Below, piece after piece: positions 6,609 through 7,119 of a stretch of 7,119 nt of DNA. The stretch comes from Hyphomicrobiales bacterium (lineage in GTDB: Bacteria; Pseudomonadota; Alphaproteobacteria; Rhizobiales; JAJFHB01). Where the stretch lies: the NCBI GenBank assembly GCA_021775795.1, contig JAJFHB010000239.1, forward strand, positions 1 to 7,119, in the 5' to 3' direction. The first letter of the stretch is position 1, and the number at the start of each line of letters is the position of its first letter. The notes beneath the pieces are model-generated. The model saw only the letters and a program-made list of their open reading frames with translations, was not told where the DNA came from and searched no databases. Position numbers and translations under genes: made by a program.

Positions 6609-6624
6609 ATTTGTTGCAACAAAT
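6609..6624. promoter_or_regulatory. 16-bp uninterrupted perfect palindrome, operator-like
   Basis: The sequence ATTTGTTGCAACAAAT is its own reverse complement with no spacer. It lies 86 bp before the M20 start and overlaps a possible plus-strand -35 element. The half-site TTGT/ACAA is of the kind bound by several dimeric repressors, including some GntR-type proteins, but the family cannot be named from the site alone. Confidence 0.6.
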
Positions 6625-6638
6625 CTGGCCCTGATACT
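6611..6638 (+). promoter_or_regulatory. possible sigma70-like promoter for the M20 gene
   Basis: TTGTTG (6611-6616), a 16-bp spacer and GATACT (6633-6638; four of six to TATAAT). The -35 hexamer lies inside the palindrome at 6609-6624, an arrangement that would allow repression by occlusion. The predicted leader is about 65 nt. The consensus match is weak. Confidence 0.25.
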
Positions 6639-6709
6639 CCCTTGCCCATACACTTATGAGGCGGCAGCAGGGTGTTTCCGATGGGGCTTTAGAGGGGTTT
6701 CTGACGTTC

Positions 6710-7119
6710 ATGACCACAGCACAAAACACTGCACGTTCCTACGTTGCTGATCACCTGTCCGACCTGTCGGATTGGTGTGCGACAATATTCGAGCATGGAG
6801 AATCTGCCTGGCGCGAGTACCGCTCCGCAGCCTTTTACGTTGATTTGCTGCAACGCGAGGGCTTCGAGGTTGAAGCCGGCAGCGGCGGAATGCCGACGGC
6901 ATTCTGCGCGACATGGAATAATGGGAACGGCCCGACCATTGGCGGCTATGCAGAGTATGATGCGGTGCCGGGAAACTGCCAGGCAGCAGATGTGGTGAAA
7001 AGGCCGCGAGATGGCCTGTCCCCCTATGCTGCCGGACACACGGACCCGCATTCCGGATTGGGCATTGCAGCACTGGGCGGCTTTCTTGCAGCAAAGGCTG
7101 CGATGCAGAAACACGACAT
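6710..7119 (+). CDS. M20-family amidohydrolase, N-terminal part (3' end outside window)
   Basis: An open frame of 136 codons from ATG 6710 to the window edge without a stop. The protein resembles the AbgB/HmrA-type M20 metallopeptidases, which split amide bonds such as N-acyl- or aminobenzoyl-amino acids. Visible features: an N-terminal helix followed by SDWCATIFEHGE and EYRSAAFYVDLLQREGFEV, which match the start of AbgB; GGYAEYDAVPGNCQ (78-91), equivalent to the GEYDAL-G motif; and AGHTDPHSGLGIAAL (108-122), equivalent to the GHGCGHNLLGTAA metal-site block. Here the usual Cys is Asp112, with His110 and His114 kept. Family length is about 400-480 residues, so roughly 70 percent is missing. 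A GAGGGG at 6692-6697 is 12 nt upstream, somewhat far; ATG 6656 is an in-frame alternative without a ribosome site. Substrate unknown. Confidence 0.85.
   Translation, partial: MTTAQNTARSYVADHLSDLSDWCATIFEHGESAWREYRSAAFYVDLLQREGFEVEAGSGGMPTAFCATWNNGNGPTIGGYAEYDAVPGNCQAADVVKRPRDGLSPYAAGHTDPHSGLGIAALGGFLAAKAAMQKHD

Noticed and set aside
6689..7114. Minus-strand frames of 141 and 128 codons at the right end
   Set aside because: Cys- and Arg-rich low-quality translations antisense to the M20 gene, whose plus-strand frame shows family motifs and no stops.

Overview
The window is about 7.1 kb of densely coding bacterial DNA: seven recognisable protein genes and one short-spaced operon end, with no RNA genes, transposases, CRISPR array or phage genes seen. 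Base composition is moderately GC-rich. The gene style (clear GA-rich Shine-Dalgarno sites, use of GTG and TTG starts, AguA/AguB polyamine genes, small-molecule oxidoreductases, a dispersed-looking palindrome ending in CTAGAGC) suggests an alphaproteobacterium, perhaps a marine or soil Hyphomicrobiales/Rhodobacterales relative. That placement is inference, not a measured result.

Layout. Positions 1-1647 (+) carry the 3' two thirds of an agmatine deiminase gene (aguA, cut by the left edge) followed 41 bp later by N-carbamoylputrescine amidase (aguB). Together they convert agmatine to putrescine via N-carbamoylputrescine. A small GFA-fold zinc protein follows at 1751-2155 (+). It converges on a quinone-oxidoreductase-like MDR gene (2180-3169, -). 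From a shared divergent region of about 180 bp, a phytanoyl-CoA dioxygenase-family gene (3354-4187, +) reads the other way and converges on an EamA/DMT transporter gene (4231-5091, -). A perfect 8-bp-arm palindrome lies at that second convergence and covers the transporter stop codon. Upstream of the transporter on the same strand is a class A FAD-dependent monooxygenase (5283-6464, -).

The right end holds a 245-bp divergent intergenic region (6465-6709) with two striking operator-like palindromes and a weaker one. It separates the monooxygenase from the 5' end of an M20-family amidohydrolase gene (6710 to beyond 7119, +), which runs off the window without a stop. The most interesting part of the window is this right-hand module: monooxygenase and exporter-like permease on one side, amidohydrolase on the other, and a strongly palindromic control region between them. 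It looks like an inducible catabolic or detoxification locus whose regulator is not inside the window. No feature here amounts to a demonstrably new system; the palindromes and the altered metal-site motif of the M20 protein are the best leads.
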